Source: Psococerastis gibbosa
Taxonomy: Eukaryota; Arthropoda; Insecta; Psocodea; Psocidae
DNA length: 64,000 nt
Direction: 5' to 3'
Assembly (NCBI GenBank): GCA_963971405.1
Contig: OZ020485.1
Span: 6,324,001-6,388,000 of the forward strand
Made by a program: the position numbers and the translations under genes. The notes below the pieces were generated by a model, which made no database searches, was not told where the DNA came from, and saw only the letters and a program-made list of their open reading frames with translations. Shown in pieces: positions 47,301 to 58,919 of the stretch. The first letter of the stretch is position 1, and the number at the start of each line of letters is the position of its first letter.

Positions 47301-49276
47301 TAAATTCCAGCGCTACGTTACAGGCATCATCCATTCGTATTGATATTTTTTTTTTGTATAGTACAATATAGTCTACATATTATTATTCTTTTATCTCATC
47401 TTCATCGTAGACGTAGCGTAATAATGGTTTCTACGTTTTGGTACCTAGTACAGTACTTACCATTTCTTATACCTATCGTATCATATACCTAATGCAGGTT
47501 GTCCACATCAAGGGCTCATAAGACGAATACTTAGAATTTGCATTTAAATTGCATCGGGTGTGTCATGAACGACAGCTAGGCCTGACTTCCTTACATTTAA
47601 AATCTATATTAATTTTATGATTGGTAATGTCGGTACCTACTGTAAGCTACCAAGATATCAAATGTAGGCCTGATTAATTTCTTATCTGTGCAAAATTTAA
47701 CTGGAAGAGCATTGGCTTAACCTAAGAGTATTTACCCTGCATACTTTTGGTAGTTCAAAGTCTCAATAGACCTGTAGTTTTCGGACTTTTTGCCTGATGT
47801 AGTAAGCCTACGTTATATTGTAAACAATTACCTATGACTAAATACCTAGAGCACCGTATTATTGTCTCTAGATTAAGGATAGCTCCGTTTTGGAAGTATT
47901 GGCTGAAAATGTGGGCACTGCTTTTTGTGAATATGAATTAGGTGCAAATAATGTACGAAATTAAATTAAAGTATAAATGTTTCCACAAATTATACTGACT
48001 TGTTACATTTTCCTACTCATTTTAGGCGACAAATTCATGACTTACTAAGCCAGCCAGAATATAAACCTGTCATCTCAGCAAAGCTATGGGTAGGAATAGC
48101 ATCAACTACGTTATCATTTGTTCATGAACGAAAATAGCCTACTATATAGGCTAGATATCTTCAATTTCATTAATTAAAATAATTATAGTTGTGAGAGTAA
48201 GTAGTCTAAATTTCTTTGTTCAATTTATATAAAATATTATTTGAGATCACGGTTGCTAATCTTCAGGGAGCACAGACAGCGCCGCTGTTAAATTCATTAG
48301 CTATAACCAATCTCTTATTTGTATAGGCATATTTTAGTGTGCTTTTCATAAGCTACCTAATGTATAGATTTACATACTAGTATAATCTAAAATTCTAAAC
48401 CTTCGGGCGCCGGGAAAATCATGCAAGGTAACTGGCGCTGTATTATGTATCTAGGTTAAGCAATGACAAGCAAGTGTTAAGGTCTAGTTCGAGGTTTTGA
48501 TATACTTTATTCGCATTTATAGTCGACAGACAATGACGGCAACTACCAATTTGCCTGTGATTCCTCTTTGAAAAGTTTAAGTTGAGTTTTTTTTTAATTA
48601 TATTTTTTAATGTTAATCGCATGCAAACAATTCAATGAATGTATACGATTGACCTGTTCAGTCGCCTCACTAAGTTACCAGTGACACATGCATAAGTTCG
48701 AAATATTCCTATGTTTAGAGTAAGTCCCCTATGTAGGAAGAATTTACTCCTGTGTACCTACCGTATCTCATTTTTATTAAATCAAAAAACTAATATTATA
48801 GCATGTACCATATTATATTACTATTGTACATAGGCTATATATTTATATGAAGTCAGGAATAACAATAATATGAAAATACTGTCGATGCCTCATAAACTTA
48901 ATAGTAACTTTAAATAGTAACAACGAAAAATCTAAAAAAATGTTCTAAAGTTCTAATTAACTTGACACCATTGCCCATTTGCCGCCAAAAAGGCGCCATT
49001 TTAGTAATGGCAATTTTGCGACAGATTTGCAAATGGTTGGTTTGAAATTGAATGTAAATATTACCGGAACGCTAAGGGTGATATTTATTTTAAAATATTT
49101 AAATTTTAAACTTTGCCGGTTTAGTTGTAGTGGAAAGTGTATAAGAAAAGCACCTAATGCCTAATGCATTTCTACAATTTAGCAGGGGTAAGTAATTAAT
49201 ATATGTATGGCTTTAATGCTGTAGAGGAACAATTATTGATACTAAATTAAATACTGGTACATATATATGAGTAATA
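44351..49276. other. Fas1 3' flank and probable 3' UTR, low in repeats
   Basis: Nearly 5 kb without recognised transposons, unusual for this window, except the short repeat at 48600-48680. A long 3' UTR is plausible; I could not place its polyadenylation site. Confidence 0.4.
48600..48680 (+). repeat. Repeat pair F, copy 1
   Basis: GTTAATCGCATGCAAACAAT and TTCAGTCGCCTC recur at about 58100-58163. Confidence 0.45.
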
Positions 49277-49784
49277 TAGGGTGGCCAGATTTCCAAAACG
49301 AAAAAAGAGTATATATGCAAGATACATATAGTATAAGTAGCCTATATATATACAATAAAGATCAAATACGTAAGAGCCACACTCTCCTCTTTAAATCAAT
49401 TTTATCTATGGGTATAGTACACCTATTTCTTCACCAAAAAATCAAAGGATAACACGATTAATTATTCGCATACATAACCCGCCCGATAAAATTTTACAAT
49501 TATAAGCAATAGCTACTTGAATAATTAAACTATTATTCCATTCTACCTTGTGTATTTTTATCCGACCTAAGTTACTTCTATTTAGCTGAAGAGTACACTT
49601 CCTCTTCTCCCCCAGCGTCAAAATTAAAAAACTTCTGTAAAAGAGTAAAAGAGTAGGATCTGATTTAAAAAAGAGTAGGCTAGATATTTGCATGAAAAGT
49701 ACAAAAAGAAAGAGTAAATTTATGTCGAATTGGGAACACAAAAGAGTATAAATACTCTTGAGAAGAGTATATCTGGCCACCGTA
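49277..49784. mobile_element. hAT-type non-autonomous element
   Basis: Ends TAGGGTGGCCAGAT and ATCTGGCCACCGTA, with an exact 8-bp duplication GAGTAATA on both sides. The interior has many AAGAGTA units and no transposase. Confidence 0.85.
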
Positions 49785-50087
49785 GAGTAATAATAGCCTA
49801 ATTTCATAAAAGTTGGCTGGGCCGATGGGGGTGGGTGTCGTCTAAAAAAGTAAAGTAAAGTAAATTATATTAGCCTAAACCAGTAAGAATACAAATTGTC
49901 AAAAAAACACATTTCACACCACGTATATGTATATGCAATACATGTGCACGTGGGGGAACCAGGCCTTTGGATCACATCACAATAAGTTATTTTACATACG
50001 GTACTTACTTATATAGTAATTTAGTACTTATTAATTTTTTACTTAGGTATACCGATTTATTCATTTAATATAGTGATTTAAGAAATG

Positions 50088-52395
50088 TTATTGCCGAATT
50101 ATTGAGCCAGTTCTTTGTTGATGGTAAAAAATCTTTTTTTTTAGTAAATCTGTAATATGAGTGGGGAGAGCATTTATAATTTTTGTTGACAAGAAAACAG
50201 GCGAGAAAGTCGTGCGGCTTTTGGTGATGTTTGGGAAATAACTAATGTTCTGTACTGATCTTGTGTTGTAATATTTAACGGAGGCTGGTGGTAGGCAAAT
50301 TTTATTAGTGTGGACCAATTTTAACATTTCCCAGGTGTAGGTATAGTAAACTGACGGAATTTGTAATTGATTATATAAGGGTTGGGCATGTTCTCTTCTG
50401 CTTTTATTTAACATTACTCGTAGGATAATGTTCAGGGATATATTTACTTTATTAATAAATGATCCAAAGGTCCCTCCACACGCACATATCCCGTAGTTTA
50501 CAATTGGCTGAGTGATGGCGAAAAATATCATACGTAGTAGATGAACATTCAGAACATTTCTCAATCGTCTAAAAATGTATATCGTTCTTCTTAGTCGCAT
50601 AGACGTTTGTCTTACATGTTCAGACCATGTTATATGTTGGTCAATTAACATTCCTAAATATTTTACTGATTTTACTCTAGTAATAGACGAACAGTTACAT
50701 TCTACCCCTAAACAGTCAGCCTCGTGTATCTATCTGTATGACTCTATCAGTTGCTGAAGGCTGCCTCGTTTTAGTGTAGCTGAAACATACGAAATTTGTC
50801 TTCTCAACATTTAGCACTAATTTGTTATATGACAGCCATTTATTAATTATATTTAAGTCATGATTTGCGTTAAAGAAAGATTCATTCCATGTATTTCCAG
50901 TACAAAAAATTACAGTATCATCAGCATAGCAAAATAATTGCCCTAACAAAGGCAAATATTTAAGGCTGTTTATATATAGTATAAAAAGAATTGGACCAGG
51001 CACTGTTCCTTGCGGGACTCCACAACATACTTTTCATAACCGCTAATAACTTCTCCAATCCGTACACCTGTCATCTAAATAGCTTTCAAAAAGCTTAAGT
51101 GCTGTTCCAGATATTCTAAATTCATTTTTAAGTTTTTTCAATAGTTATTGTGGTTAACCACATCGAAAGCCTTTTGAAGGTCTATGAAGATAGCAATTGG
51201 GTTCTTTTCACTTTCAAGACTGGAGTAGATCGCATTAGTTAGTTTTAAGATTGGATCAGTAGTTGAGAGTTTTGATCTAAAGCCGTATTGTTGTGCCATT
51301 AATTGAGGTTCAACCCAAAACAATAATCGAATTTTAACTAATTTTTCAATAATTTTAGCGAGATTAGAGGTTAACGATATAGGTCTTGCTTGACTTGCTC
51401 CTTATCACCTTTCTTGTGAATAGGAACAATAACCGCAATTTTTAATACATCAGGGAATTCGCCAGTGATTAAAATTAAGTTGGCAATATGAGTGATAGGT
51501 ACTTTAATATACTCAGAGAATTTCTTAAGGATTTTTGTGGATATTCCATCTAGACCCGGCGAAGCACAGTTTTTCAAACTCATTATCACTTGCTGTACCT
51601 CATTCACATCAAATATTTCGAAACTGTTTATGCTTTGTGTTCTAGGATTTATTTCTTCATAATATACAGGGTTATTATTTGTGAGTTGATTCAGTCTAAT
51701 ACCAACTGATGCAAAAAATTGATTGAAATAGTTCGCCATTTTAAAAGGGTTACTTTGCGTGATAATATTGTTGCCTTCCGTTCGAATTTTCTGAATATCT
51801 TTATGGGATTTAGATTTGCCAGATATTTCATTAACTTGCCTCCATGTTTTGGCAGAATCCTTACAAACTGAGATAAATTTATTTTTATAATAACATATTT
51901 TTTTTTTAAGCATTTTTGATAAAATTTTCCTATAATTTTTGGCGAAATTGATCAAATTAATGTTTTCAGGCTCATTTTGGGATTTTTTGAAGAGTTTATC
52001 TCTTTTCCGAATTGAGATCATGAGACCCTGTGTAATCCAAGGTTTAAGTTTTAGATTTTTATGTTTAACGATTTTTTCCCGTGTGCACTCACTGATATAC
52101 TTTTTCATAATTTCAATAAAATTTCTACTAGCCACCACGGGATCCGTCTGGTATAGAATCGAGTCCCATCTCTCAGAGGTTAAAAGATAGTCAGCTAGAG
52201 AATAATCAACAAAGGTGTAAGTTTTACGCTTATTTTCCGGCTCAATTTTGTTTAGTATACCATCAACTCTGAGGCAAGTGCCAAAGTGATCGATAATGAA
52301 AATTTAACCACGGCTCCAGTAACACAATAATCCATTCTGCAGAAAACGTGATCTAAACATGATTTACTGGTCTATATCTGTTATTTTTAGACAGC
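50088..52395 (-). pseudogene. CR1/Jockey-superfamily LINE, 5'-truncated, frameshifted ORF2
   Basis: Read on the minus strand, the order is an endonuclease end (KSCLDHVFCRMDYCVTG near 52300-52350), a linker, then reverse transcriptase in broken frames: 52138-51371 with NCASPGLDGISTKILKKF and AVIVPIHKKGDKEQ, 51323-51138 with LMAQQYGFRSKLST and DLQKAFDVVNH (block A), 51040-50716 with GVPQGTVPGPILFILYI (block B) and FCYADDTVIF (catalytic YADD), and 50651-50088 with the thumb and C-terminus. At least three frame breaks or stops separate these parts, so it is inactive. It lies between Fas1 and the gustatory receptor. Confidence 0.85.
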
Positions 52396-52561
52396 GGCTA
52401 AGTTAGTAAGAATAGTCCTACATTATACCGTATGTTTACAGGTACAATTTTGAGGTTAGCATACTTAGATGTGTTTACTGTGTTGTAAGGCACTACTGTA
52501 TTGGGATTGTCAGACGCTCCCTTCATCTTCCAGGTCGAGGTTGCTCTATGTTATTGTCTAA

Positions 52562-52944
52562 GGCGCCCATCCCACCGACCGGCTAGGGCTATTTACAAAA
52601 ACGGTGACGTAGTAGCAGGCATTCAAGACTTAGGTGGCGTTTCCACCGACCTCGCATTGCAGAATGCAAATGACATTGAAGGAAATTAGAATTTTCTTTT
52701 TATAGAAATCTATTAAAATGTTTGTACTTAACATATCCCATGACACCATTTTTTAATTTTAGTTTGTTTGTTTGTGATTTTACTGTATGATCATTGATCA
52801 ATTTTAACTATGGCATAGAGGAAAATAAACATTTCCGTCAATTCTGCAATGTGAGGTCGGTGGAAACCCCGCCTAAGTCTTGAATGTCTGCTACCACGTC
52901 ACCGTTTTTGTAAATAGCCCTAGCCGGTCGGTGGAATGGGCGCC
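52562..52944. mobile_element. Compound MITE with concentric inverted repeats (opposite core orientation)
   Basis: Three-layer copy of 383 bases; flanks TAA and TAT, so one target copy has mutated. The core runs in the opposite direction to the copies at 7447, 17998 and 35910. Confidence 0.8.
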
Positions 52945-52993
52945 TATGGCTCGAGAAGCTGAGCTATTGGTCAGTGCTTACACTCACTCCACT

Positions 52994-53215
52994 CTATAGC
53001 GCTACAAAAGCTACGGCTTGCTCAAATATTTGTTGCCATCCGTCTCGATTCTCTTTAGCAAGACGGCGCCGTACTCTGATCCCCAGGAGATCCCAGCTGT
53101 CATAAGGTCTTGTACCCCGTTCCCCATCGTAGACTGGGTGTACAAAGTCTTGGACGTCCGCATCCTTTCTGCGCCCTGACTTTCGCCTCTCCACGCAGCT
53201 AAACTATGTAAATAT
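52994..53215 (-). pseudogene. LINE ORF C-terminal fragment
   Basis: Minus strand: SWDLLGIRVRRRLAKENRDG followed by WQQIFEQA and a stop. The D-L-x-x-L-G-I-R and R-D-G-W spacing matches LINE C-termini. It starts about 50 bases beyond a compound MITE. Confidence 0.5.
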
Positions 53216-53599
53216 TTTTATTTAGCCAACTACCGTCCATAGGCCGGTGACGGTTTCATTTGTTGCACAGTACCAACTAAGGCTGGTCTGAATAAACGAT
53301 GGTCCATTGACCATTCATTATGTGGAGGAATTGCCCAGTCAATCAATCAATTTATAATATATCCCAATACAGTAATACAGTTTTAAAAATTCAACATTTC
53401 CCTATGGACTAAGTTAGGGTGGATATATATTTTCTGCAATAATTTTAATAATTCCGCTTTGGGATAGAGTGCAATGTGACAGCTGACACATTGTCAGGCA
53501 TTTGGTTAGATATGTACCGAAGGATCTGAAATTTAAGCACAGAAGAAATTATTTAATAAAGATATACTATGGAACTATTCTGTCTGTTACGGTACCTAT

Positions 53600-53663
53600 A
53601 CTATAAAGTCTATAATAGATAAATGGGAAAGCATGTACGGGTTCACTTGTACCGGTTCTTTAA
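53600..53663 (+). repeat. 0.85-kb repeat, terminal fragment
   Basis: Only the end is present: GATAAATGGGAAAGCATG followed by TTGTACCGGTTCTTT. Confidence 0.4.
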
Positions 53664-54613
53664 TTAATCCCATAAACTGGAATTGGTTGTTGTATTTCAT
53701 GGCACTCATGATGTGACCACTTGCCTGGCTTCCTATTTGTACTTTACCCATTTACGTACTTTTATTCTAGCATTAGAATAGCCGTTTATTACTACAAGGA
53801 AATTTTATTATTGTTGCTCAGTTATCATCTCTTCTACGTTACAAACAATAATACCTATACGCCAGTACTTATACTGCTCCCCGTAGACATGAAAAATTAC
53901 AACACAATTAAACATACACTTAAACGCATACTAAACTTATGGCTTCATGAGTAAAGAACAGATCTAAAAAAACAGATCTAAAAACATGTAGAACAATAAA
54001 ACGACATTTTAATCAACATAAAGAACAAAACTAATTTTTTATATATACTCACTTTTAAAATATACATATTTATATACGTAACACACACCTACACACACCT
54101 TCGTAACAAATTAAATGGGACACTGCACCGGCCCTAGAACAGAGTTAGGCTGGTTAATTCCTCTTAAATATTCAATTTAATTTAGCTAATTTAAATTTAA
54201 TTTTATATTTTAGTGATACAATTTATCATTTTATGTAAATCTTTATAGTTGAAGAATTGGAATAAATTTATTTGAATTTGAATAATATACTAGCATATTC
54301 AATAGGCAGCGAACTTGCATTAATATAAATTAAATTAGTTTAACAAAAGTTGTCCGCTATCTTGTCAGTTGTCACTTAGCAAAATAAAGTTATTGATTGT
54401 TAATGTTGATTCAATAGAGGATGGAGTTAATGTATTAAAGTGCTTCATTTGTACACAAACTTGGACCTCCCACATCACCACAACAATACAGTATTACACT
54501 AACTTCGCACTTCATGCGGTGACTATTTAATTATTGATATTCCCTTCCCGACAAGGACAGTCTGTATCCGTTCACACACACGAAACCTCGTTGCTTATTC
54601 CCATTTAACCGCC
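53664..54613. other. Gustatory receptor 5' flank
   Basis: AT-rich flank with a possible 5' UTR just before 54614. No core promoter element can be fixed by eye. Confidence 0.4.
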
Positions 54614-55426
54614 ATGGCGGACATTTTTGATGCAGTAAAACCCATACTTTACACTTCTCGATTTGTTGGTCTGGCGCCATACTCTTTAGATTCAGAAGGA
54701 AATGCTCTGAAAGTCTCCAAAATTGGGCTTGTTTTCACGACAATGGTGTTGCTTGCATATGGCGGAATATCTGGTTCAGTGCTATACCTTATGATTTTTA
54801 ATAAAGCTGACAGCAAAAAGGGAATGTACATTTCTGAAGCGAACAAGATTTGCCAAATGGCGTGCGGTATTGGAGTCACAATCATAACATTGCTACTGAC
54901 TTTGATTCAAAGAAACAAAATGGTTACAGTTGTTCAAAACCTTCATCGTATTAACGGAGAAATGGTCAAGTTGAATTTAAATATACCTTATGGGCGGGTC
55001 CGTCGATTTTCGATAATAGAAGTTGTTTGTCTTATATTGTATCTTTCATTTTTATTTGCGCATGATGTCTTTGCCTGGTCATGGTATGAAGACAGTCGGG
55101 ATTTAACAATTTGGATCACCTATTTTGCTGCACCTCTTTACAATTTTATAATGGAATCTCAATTTGTCTTGGGTGCTTTGCTTTTGAAATACCATTTTAC
55201 TGTATTGAACGATTATTTGGCGAAATTCAACGATACAATTGAAATATCGAACGGGACGGTGAAGGAACTGACGGATTCTTACGTCGATGGAGTTGAAACA
55301 TTCCTAGGACCGCGACTAGTTGATCCGTCTTTCGTCGCTTGGGATGGAAATTTCTCTCAATTTAGAACACGAAAGGCTACTGCCGGCGATGAAGATGGCA
55401 AGGAAACAAAACTAAGCAAAATAAAG
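54614..55426 (+). CDS. Gustatory receptor exon 1 (N-terminus to TM4 and loop)
   Basis: The first exon has 271 codons from ATG to AAG|GTGGGT. It carries the cytoplasmic N-terminus, four hydrophobic segments and an acidic/lysine-rich intracellular loop (GDEDGKETKLSK). The frame runs on into the intron for 72 bases before a stop, so the exon end is set by the donor and by phase agreement with exon 2. Confidence 0.92.
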
Positions 55427-58400
55427 GTGGGTATCTACATATCAAATTTACGTAAAGTACAGTATATACACCATACTACAATATACAATACTACTTGAAT
55501 TGTTTCGGTATATATACTAATAGGCTAGAATACAATAACAGGGAAACAAAAGTATTTTGCATTTGAAACTGTAGTAGTTACCTAGTTAACTAGTAGTTAC
55601 TGAAGTACAATAGTATAATTGGTCGAAAGGTGTCTACATCTATGCGCGGCACGATTTTATATGTACTGTAAAATCCAGTTGGACGGGTTTCGAACCCGAA
55701 TTTCGAGCCTATCCCAACTTAAAAATACTAATTTTGGACTACAATTGGAGGGAAGTTAATTTGAAGTTTTAAAAATAAATAAATTACGGAATAAAATGAA
55801 TTGAAAATCAGTTTATACAGTATAAGTACCTACCGTACTGCATCCATTTTCATTTTGTCCGTGCTTTCTAAGTGTCATACTTGGCAAACCAATTTAGGAC
55901 AAATTAATGGGACAAGTTGCTCATACAAGTAAATCTGTGATTGTAGATGTTCAGAAAAATTCATAGCAACCTTTGCGATGTTAAGGAGTTTTTGAACACA
56001 GCATTTTCGCTTCAGCTGTTAGCCAGCGTCGCGCAGGCCTTTGTGGTCATAACGTCGGATCTCTACCTTCTTTTCACGACTCTCAACAATCCTGCTAGCA
56101 AAGAGATTGGTGTTCTTTCATACCCCATAGTCTGGTCCGTAACGCATGTGCTAGAATTGATCTTCGTGGTTGTCACTTGCACAAAAACTAGCAAACGGGT
56201 AAGGTTTTGGATAGGATTTAGAAAGAGTGCTGGCTGCTTAATTAATACATTAATTAAAAAAAAAAAACAACAACTACAGGTTCTCGGCGTCAAGAACATT
56301 AAACTGCTGTTTTAATTTATGATGTTGTGGTAGTGAGGCTGTTGCCGGAACCCCGGGCAGGCGACTTTTCGTCTCTTTCACCTCATTTTGTGAGAAAAAT
56401 GAAAACAAAATGAAATGGAGAAGTAGCCTATTGCGATTATATAATTTATTATTATATAATTAAATCTAAATTATAAGAAGGCCGCTTTAAGAGCTGGAAA
56501 GGAACGTCGACATGTTATAGTGTAGCTTGGACTCGATCCAGCAACCTTTCGAGTGAAAGTCAGAGCCCGCACCACTCAAGGGTGGACTCAGAATTATTTC
56601 TCGGGGAGGGGGGGATCCATGCTATGGTAACTATTTGTATTTGTTTTACTTGGCAAGAGCATTTTATCTAGTCTTCACTGGGTTTTCTGGGGGAGGGGCA
56701 GCCGCTACTGGTACCACTTGTAAAAGTGTCACAAAATAATTAGGCCACCATCTAACAATTCCAATTTTTAGGCGAATCAAACGGCAGTGGTTGTCCATAA
56801 GCTGCTTGCAAGAGATTGTGAACCTGACATTCGAAACCAGGTGAGCTTTCTATAGTCCATGAATATTGGTTCTAAGGCGCCCATTCCACCGACCGGCTAG
56901 GGCTATTTACAAAAACGGTGACGTGGTAGCAGACATTCAAGACTTAGAAGGGGTTTCCACCGACCTCGCATTGCAGAATGCAAATGACATTGACGGAAAT
57001 GTTTGTTTTACTCTATGTCCGCGAGCCCGCTAGTAGCTTGCAGTACCATACATCAGTTGCAGGACATATTGTCAAATTTAATGTATTGTATATACGATAT
57101 GTATATTTGACAGAATTCAGAAACCCTAGAATATTGTATATACCCTACGAATAGCACTGTGCCCCATCTTAAAATGTGAATACCAATTGGGAATTACTAA
57201 ATTTGTAAACTTTACTTATTTCATTATCGTTTCAGCTGAAATTGTTTTCAATTCAACTGCTACACAGAAAAATTTCATTTTCGGCATGTGGCTTTTTTAC
57301 ATTAGATATGACTTTATTACAGGCGGTAAGTACCTAACCTGTCGTTCCTCTTACGTAACCCCTTTAATTTGCAAACATCTGACTTCAATGACTAATGATT
57401 GACCGCAATTAGGGGATATATGTAGATAAACTGGACTTGGCGGTATTCGAACCCACGATCTATGCCCGGTTAGTCCAGTTTTTCTATATCCTCTAATTCC
57501 GGTTATAACGAGGAGGTTACCTTTTCAACCAAAGTTAATTTAATGTCAGTATACCATATAATACTACAATATAATGACATGATTGATGGAATACCTCAGT
57601 TGGCGACGTCACGGAATAGGCTGTCTGGTCCCTTCCATCCGCCATTCGCGTAAAGTGTCAGCACTTTTGGGCCATTCAGCAAATCGCCGCCGGGTCTGTC
57701 ATATTATGCCTAAAAATTAAGTGCCGGAGGTGCAGAAGATACCATCTTCTGATACCGTCTCTCTTCCTACCGAATCCATCACTGAGGGTGTGTTTGAAAT
57801 GTACCCATCTTTAGCCAGTTTAGTAGTTAGTGACTTGTTAGATAGAAGAGAACGAGTTAGGTACTGCGATTTTCATTAGAGTGGGTGTAATTTGGGAACG
57901 TACACAACACCAATGGGCCGAACGTCAGCGCCACTTTATAGCAGAAGTACCCTTAAATTTTCTAAGACGTGTATGTCAATAAATAGGCTTGACTCTATGA
58001 GCTGTAATATTTAAAAAAAAAAAAACAATTTTTTGAGGAGGGGGTTCGGACCTGAAGTTGTCTTGCACACGGACCTTGTATTCTTTTTGAAAAAAAAGGT
58101 TAATCGCATACAAACAATTAAATGAACGCATACGATTTACCTCTTCAGTCGCCTCTGCAGGTTAGTACCCGTGTTGAGTTACGACACGCCTCCGATCGCA
58201 TGGCGTATAGAGACTCGCACAAGTACAAGCACGCTGCCACCTTGCCATCTTAACTTATAGTTCCTGGAAGATGAAGGGATGTTGTCAAGACATGTAGAGT
58301 AGTGGTACGGACTCTGACTTTCACCGGAAAAGTTGTTGGTTCGAGTCCTACGCTTTCTACATTTTCTGGCCATGCTTCGGAGGACATGTAAAGCAGGCGG

Positions 58401-58919
58401 TCCCGGGCCTTCCTAGTTGAGTGTAAGTGAAGGCTTTATAGCCCTAACTCCGCTAGGTTGGCTTAGTAATAGAACAAAAAAAGTCCTTATTTACAGGAGC
58501 TGAAAAAGTCCCAACCTTTTATAGGTAACATAACATAGATATATCTAGCACCACAAGAAAACGATTACAACTATTACTAGTCCCTAGTCTAGGGGGCGGG
58601 GGGTTCCTAGATCGTCTGCCAATGTACGGGAATCGGATACATTACTACTATACATGTTTAGTAAGCGGGACATTACCACGACATAAAATTTTATGTCGTG
58701 GTAATCTGTCTAGCACGTATGGCAAAACTGTTATTTTTGTACTACAATATATGCAGATTGTTTTGTAGAGATTGAAAATACATAATTCATAATTCCAAAA
58801 TTCATTCATTGCAGCATAGGTCTAAAGCAGATTTTCGTTTTCAGATAATCGGAGCAGCTACCACTTACTTGGTGATTCTCATACAGTTTCATAACACGTA
58901 TGAAAAAACTGCAGCTTAA
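54614..58919 (+). CDS. Gustatory receptor (Gr family, 7tm_7), complete five-exon gene
   Basis: Insect gustatory receptors are seven-transmembrane, inverted-topology ligand-gated channels in chemosensory neurons. Exons 54614-55426, 55947-56198, 56772-56840, 57236-57325 and 58845-58919 are all phase 0 with GT-AG introns, and join into 431 residues plus stop, typical for the family. Hydrophobic segments lie near residues 38-60, 81-97, 131-152, 164-190, 291-313, 327-350 and 409-423. The signature is clear: exon 4 codes FSACGFFTLDMTLL, and exon 5 has TYLVILIQF, the TYxxxxxQF motif of TM7. The start ATG follows CGCC, and the N-terminus SRFVGLAPYSL resembles other insect Grs. I cannot assign ligand or orthologue. 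Introns carry a truncated MITE, two SINEs and a palindrome. Possible AATAAA signals lie at 59256 and 59322. Confidence 0.92.
55947..56198 (+). CDS. Gustatory receptor exon 2 (TM5-TM6)
   Basis: Acceptor ATTGTAG and donor CGG|GTAAGG; 84 codons, phase 0. It codes HSNLCDVKEFLNTAFSLQLL followed by two hydrophobic segments, the usual order before the conserved C-terminal Gr exons. Confidence 0.9.
56524..56583 (-). repeat. SINE family A, head fragment
   Basis: Contains the inverted AGCAACCTTTCGAGTGAAAG and GGACTCGATCC only. Lies in gustatory receptor intron 56199-56771. Confidence 0.55.
56772..56840 (+). CDS. Gustatory receptor exon 3 (short conserved loop)
   Basis: A 23-codon exon between TTTTTAG and CAG|GTGAGC. 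It codes ANQTAVVVHKLLARD then CEPDIRNQ, the V-H-K-L-L type loop found before TM7 in Grs. Confidence 0.9.
56876..57018. mobile_element. Truncated compound MITE (left half)
   Basis: It begins after TAA with the outer, middle and inner layers of the family but stops after the ATTGACGGAAATGTTTG stretch; no right arm follows. It lies in gustatory receptor intron 56841-57235. Confidence 0.72.
57236..57325 (+). CDS. Gustatory receptor exon 4 (pre-TM7 motif)
   Basis: A 30-codon exon between CGTTTCAG and GCG|GTAAGT. It codes LKLFSIQLLHRKISFSACGF then FTLDMTLLQA, the strongly conserved Gr block before TM7. A spurious longer frame overlaps it in another phase. Confidence 0.93.
57410..57575 (+). repeat. 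tRNA-derived SINE, family B, rearranged head
   Basis: The body (AACGAGGAGGTTACC, inverted relative to 13260) matches the other copy. The tRNA-like part is reduced and flanked by the inverted pair AAACTGGAC / GTCCAGTTT. Confidence 0.5.
58100..58163 (+). repeat. Repeat pair F, copy 2
   Basis: GGTTAATCGCATACAAACAA with TTCAGTCGCCTC; second copy of 48600-48680, in a gustatory receptor intron. Confidence 0.45.
58285..58492 (+). repeat. tRNA-derived SINE, family A, in a gustatory receptor intron
   Basis: Nearly complete copy with GGTTCGAGTCC B box and the GCTAGGTTGGCTTAGTAATA 3' end. Confidence 0.75.
58672..58705. repeat. Perfect 34-base palindrome
   Basis: ATTACCACGACATAAAA is followed directly by its exact reverse complement, with no loop. 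In the last gustatory receptor intron, 140 bases before exon 5. Confidence 0.85.
58845..58919 (+). CDS. Gustatory receptor exon 5 (TM7, TYxxxxxQF, stop)
   Basis: Acceptor CGTTTTCAG; 24 codons then TAA. IIGAATTYLVILIQF contains the Gr signature TYxxxxxQF. Its intron (57326-58844) holds SINE copies and a 34-bp palindrome. Confidence 0.93.
   Translation: MIGAATTYLVILIQFHNTYEKTAA

Noticed and set aside
49442-49807. 121-codon minus-strand frame, hydrophobic
   Set aside because: It lies inside the hAT element 49277-49784 and has no transposase motif.
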